Shown here: positions 51,334-53,339 of the stretch, in pieces
How positions within the stretch are numbered: position 1 is the first letter of the stretch
Layout of the letters: each line of letters starts with the position of its first letter
From: JAGBWK01 sp964544595
GTDB lineage: Bacteria > Bacteroidota > Bacteroidia > Bacteroidales > Muribaculaceae
Length of the DNA: 53,339 nucleotides
Assembly (NCBI GenBank): GCA_964544595.1
Contig: CAZJBM010000019.1
Coordinates: 1-53,339, forward strand
Direction of reading: 5' to 3'
Notes under the pieces: model-generated
What the model was told of the DNA's origin: nothing
The model's input: the letters and a program-made list of their open reading frames with translations, nothing else
Databases searched by the model: none
Made by a program: the position numbers and the translations under genes

Positions 51334-52086
51334 GAGCCTGTCCCATAAAATCTGTTAAAGCTGAGGCGGTCAGCCATTGAGCAGAGTTGTTCGTGTGATG
51401 AGAGAGTGTACTTGACGTACACGACTGAAGAACACGGACGAATATGCCAATGGATGGCCGGGGCGATGGTAATTACCACCTTCCTCTGTCTAACGCTGAC
51501 ATGTTGAAACGCGGAGCTTTGGCGAAGCTAAATATGCTTTGGCAGAATCATCATGAAGGCCAGCTTCGCCATCGCTGTCGCCGTGGTGAGCAGCTGCTCG
51601 CAGTTGCGGCATAATCGGCGGAAACGATCAAGCCAAGCAATCGTGCGCCCGACAACCCGGCGACCCTCCAGGGGGATGAACTCCGACGTGCCGAAATTGG
51701 ATTTAACGCACTGCATATCAATTGCCATGGCTTGCTTTGCGACCTCGATCAGTTTACCTCTGTAGCCGTTGTCGGTTTTGAGTGTATTGATGTAAGGATG
51801 TCGGTCGCCGATGCTGCCAATAAGACGATATGCCGCTTTTGAGTCGTGGATGTTGGCCGTAGTGACGATGACACCGGGGCAAGCCGTCGTCATCCGCGGC
51901 GATATGTCGCTTAATCCCTTTAATGCGTGCCGCTGCGCGGAAAATAACCTCCGTTTCGCATCTCTCGGGCGCTTTTGAAGCCGTCGCTCGGTCACAATGC
52001 GACGGCATTGCTCCCTCCCGTCGCCTCCAAAATCCCCCCAAGATATGCAACCTCAGCGTTAACATATTTTATGGGACAGGCTCTTA
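51331..52086 (-). mobile_element. Decayed IS5-family element, 756 bp
   Basis: Bounded by terminal inverted repeats TAAGAGCCTGTCCCATAAAA (left) and, as complement, the same sequence at the right end (52051-52086), matching for about 36 bp with few changes. The interior holds a frameshifted transposase remnant on the minus strand. A long imperfect palindrome (CCATTG...CAATGG, about 51377-51459, with GTGTAC-ttgac-GTACAC at its centre) lies inside the left end. The element begins in the esterase stop codon and abuts a truncated gene on its right. Confidence 0.85.
51528..52065 (-). pseudogene. Frameshifted, N-terminally truncated IS5-family transposase
   Basis: The first frame gives RIKGIKRHIAADDDGLP, after which homology jumps to another frame near 51876: GVIVTTANIHDSKAAYRLIG, LKTDNGYRGKLIEVAKQ, and GRRVVGRTIAWLDRFRRLCR. 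This is the DDE C-terminal half of an IS5 (IS427/IS1031-like) transposase; the usual VERTFAWL motif reads VGRTIAWL, with the catalytic Glu replaced. The N-terminal DNA-binding part is missing. IS427-type elements can use programmed frameshifting, but the truncation and the lost Glu argue that this copy is dead. Confidence 0.8.
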
Positions 52087-52093
52087 GCGTCGA

Positions 52094-52206
52094 TTACTTT
52101 TCAAGCAAATATCCGCGCGATGCAAGGAACGAACCGAGATTATACCGCATCCCTTCGGCGTAGTAGCCGAGTATATTGGGCTCGTCGGTCGATCCGTCTG
52201 CTGAAT
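52094..52206 (-). pseudogene. C-terminal remnant of a gene cut at its start side
   Basis: In one minus-strand frame the sequence reads HSADGSTDEPNILGYYAEGM followed by RYNLGSFLASRGYLLEK and a TAA stop at 52094-52096. The frame is closed upstream near 52207. The peptide looks like a genuine C-terminus but is too short to name. It sits 7 bp from the IS end, so deletion or rearrangement connected to the element may have removed the rest. Confidence 0.4.
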
Positions 52207-52244
52207 GTTAAGGATGCACAGTTGCCAAAAATCCGTTGAAAGTA

Positions 52245-52275
52245 TTGCGGGTATAAATTAAAAATATTATTTTTG
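52245..52275 (+). promoter_or_regulatory. Promoter of the structured intergenic RNA
   Basis: TTGC (52245-52248) and TATTTTTG (52268-52275) are 19 bp apart, matching the Bacteroidota -33/-7 arrangement (TTTG-type / TAnnTTTG). Predicted start is near 52282, at the first base of the structured region. Confidence 0.7.
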
Positions 52276-52281
52276 CAACGT

Positions 52282-52610
52282 GGTGATGACAAGAGTGTCA
52301 ACTCACTGCGACCATCACATTCGGTCAGCGACCGTACGGGTGGGACATAACAAAAAAAGGCGTTTATCCAACGCTGTCTTAACTTTTGGAAACTTAGGAC
52401 ACTTCCAATGATTGAGTAAAGGCAGATGCAGGTGGTAACGTCCAGGGCAGATTATATTTGCTACATTGCAATGCCGTAGTGATGCGGCTTGCAATTGGTG
52501 ATTTATATAATCCAAACGTGGGCTGACCGACTGCTTATCCTCTCAATCAAGGCAGTCCTAAGGCCTCCAAAAGTGGGATAAGCAGGATTGAGCTTGCCCA
52601 CGTCTTTTGT
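52282..52610 (+). ncRNA. Structured RNA candidate with H-type pseudoknot
   Basis: About 330 nt that form at least eight well-matched helices in order: GTGATG/CATCAC (52283-52288/52313-52318), CGGTC/GACCG (52322-52326/52330-52334), GCGTT/AACGC (52360-52364/52370-52374), TTGGAA/TTCCAA (52386-52391/52403-52408), GATTATAT/ATATAATC (52450-52457/52505-52512) enclosing ATTGCAA/TTGCAAT (52465-52471/52489-52495), and ACGTGGGC/GCCCACGT (52516-52523/52596-52603). The last encloses CTGCTTATCC/GGATAAGCAG (52531-52540/52576-52585) whose loop CTCAATC (52542-52548) pairs with GATTGAG (52586-52592). It could be an independent RNA or the leader of the gene at 52669. I do not recognise the family. Confidence 0.6.
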
Positions 52611-52668
52611 ACATATAGTAACATATTAATGCCGAATTCGGGAAGCTATAGGCACAAAATCATTTTTT

Positions 52669-53328
52669 ATGCGGAAATTAATATTTTTTGCGGCTATGCT
52701 GACGAGTGTATTCTTTTCGGCGGCACAAGGTTTCTCGGAATTTCTAAGTAAAGTGACCGTTAGGCCTACAATTGGGTTGAATATTGGAAATGAATGTAGC
52801 AAAGGTTACACCAGTGATGCGCTTGTGACGTTCAAAATAGGTGCCATTGCTGATTATGAGTTTAGGGAAACGTGGGGATTCCGCTCAGGATTGCTCATTA
52901 CCGGACAGGGTGGTAAGTTTAATGAAAATGTAAGTGGTAGCGGTATTGGCTGGAAACTTGATAAGACCGACAATCCATGGTATCTTGAGATACCACTTGA
53001 TGTTTACTATAGTTATGAAATAAGTGATGACATCAAGTTATCAGGCTATTCAGGTTTCCCTATCGAAATCGGTTTGTTCGGTGATTACAAATTAAGTGGC
53101 GAGGGAACTACACCCGGCATTTCTATAGGTAGCCAAAAACGCAGCGCATTCGACGACCTTTCGCGTTTCGCTTTATGTTGGAATATCGGCGTTGAGGCAA
53201 CCTGGCGCCAAATGACGCTTGGATTAGAGTATAACCGACACTTGACTAATGATGCCAAACACGGTACGGGTCACCTACAAGTATTCTGTAGAATCCAAAT
53301 CGAAGTGCAAAATCTTCGCACTGACTAG
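52669..53328 (+). CDS. Outer-membrane beta-barrel protein
   Basis: A 219-residue protein with a signal peptide (MRKLIFFAAMLTSVFFSAAQ) and repeated amphipathic strands (TVRPTIGLNIGNECSKGY, WGFRSGLLITGQGGKF, WYLEIPLDVYYSYEIS). The pattern DDIKLSGYSGFPIEIGLFGD parallels DDIKVSLFTGPELEIGFSAK of the barrel protein at 18011-18682, so they are paralogues of the same PorT/OmpX-like fold. Base composition is more AT-rich than uvrA or priA. No -7 box lies close to its ATG, so its transcript may start at 52282 and include the structured RNA. Confidence 0.78.
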   Translation: MRKLIFFAAMLTSVFFSAAQGFSEFLSKVTVRPTIGLNIGNECSKGYTSDALVTFKIGAIADYEFRETWGFRSGLLITGQGGKFNENVSGSGIGWKLDKTDNPWYLEIPLDVYYSYEISDDIKLSGYSGFPIEIGLFGDYKLSGEGTTPGISIGSQKRSAFDDLSRFALCWNIGVEATWRQMTLGLEYNRHLTNDAKHGTGHLQVFCRIQIEVQNLRTD

Positions 53329-53339
53329 CCCCATATTTT

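Noticed and set aside
52315..52515. 66-residue frame in the structured RNA region
   Set aside because: It is opposite to the predicted transcript and is explained by the palindromic stems; no start context.

Overview
The window is a chromosomal segment of a member of the Bacteroidales, most likely a Muribaculaceae-type gut bacterium. The support is: Bacteroidota-type promoters (TTTG or TTGG, then 19-20 bp, then TAnnTTTG) without Shine-Dalgarno leaders, an RPB6-like RNA polymerase omega subunit, DUF4301 and DUF6175 proteins, a B12-dependent ribonucleotide reductase, and a BamD/PASTA/RluD gene set typical of the order. The species assignment is inference.

Layout. 1-5.7 kb: edge of an IS copy, nrdJ, a nitroreductase, a small membrane protein, a 101-bp MITE and dnaA. 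6-12.7 kb: a Sel1-repeat protein and carB behind a long leader that encodes a 29-residue peptide ending at a transcription terminator; then an LtaS-like sulfatase. 12.9-15.7 kb: tRNA-Ser(GGA), a ZIP transporter, rubrerythrin and a Lys/Cys-rich secreted protein. 15.7-20.8 kb: rluD, a PASTA protein, a 6S-like RNA, a beta-barrel protein with a lipoprotein, bamD and the omega subunit. 20.9-21.8 kb: an array of 159-bp repeats. 21.8-31.9 kb: an acetyltransferase, a ClC channel, a glycosylphosphotransferase, a Sua5 protein, a TPR protein, DUF4301, and a HipA-like/DUF3037 pair. 32-39.2 kb: an AT-richer accessory block of two minus-strand operons of exported or envelope proteins, each behind a copy of the same promoter-leader repeat. 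39.3-44.5 kb: a eukaryotic-type kinase converging on a DNA-binding-type regulator, then a galK-galM-nucleotidyltransferase operon. 44.6-53.3 kb: priA, uvrA, a protein built of 20-residue repeats, an esterase, a decayed IS5-family element, a gene remnant, a highly structured intergenic RNA candidate with a pseudoknot, and a second beta-barrel protein.

The housekeeping genes cover nucleotide synthesis (nrdJ, carB), replication and repair (dnaA, priA, uvrA), tRNA modification (sua5) and outer-membrane assembly (bamD). The unusual content is mostly RNA-level and repeat-level: the carB attenuator, the pseudoknotted RNA upstream of the last gene, the 6S-like rod, the duplicated promoter-leader that may co-regulate two envelope operons, a MITE/IS family whose ends sit on or beside the stop codons of several genes, and an in-frame TGA that splits one exported protein.
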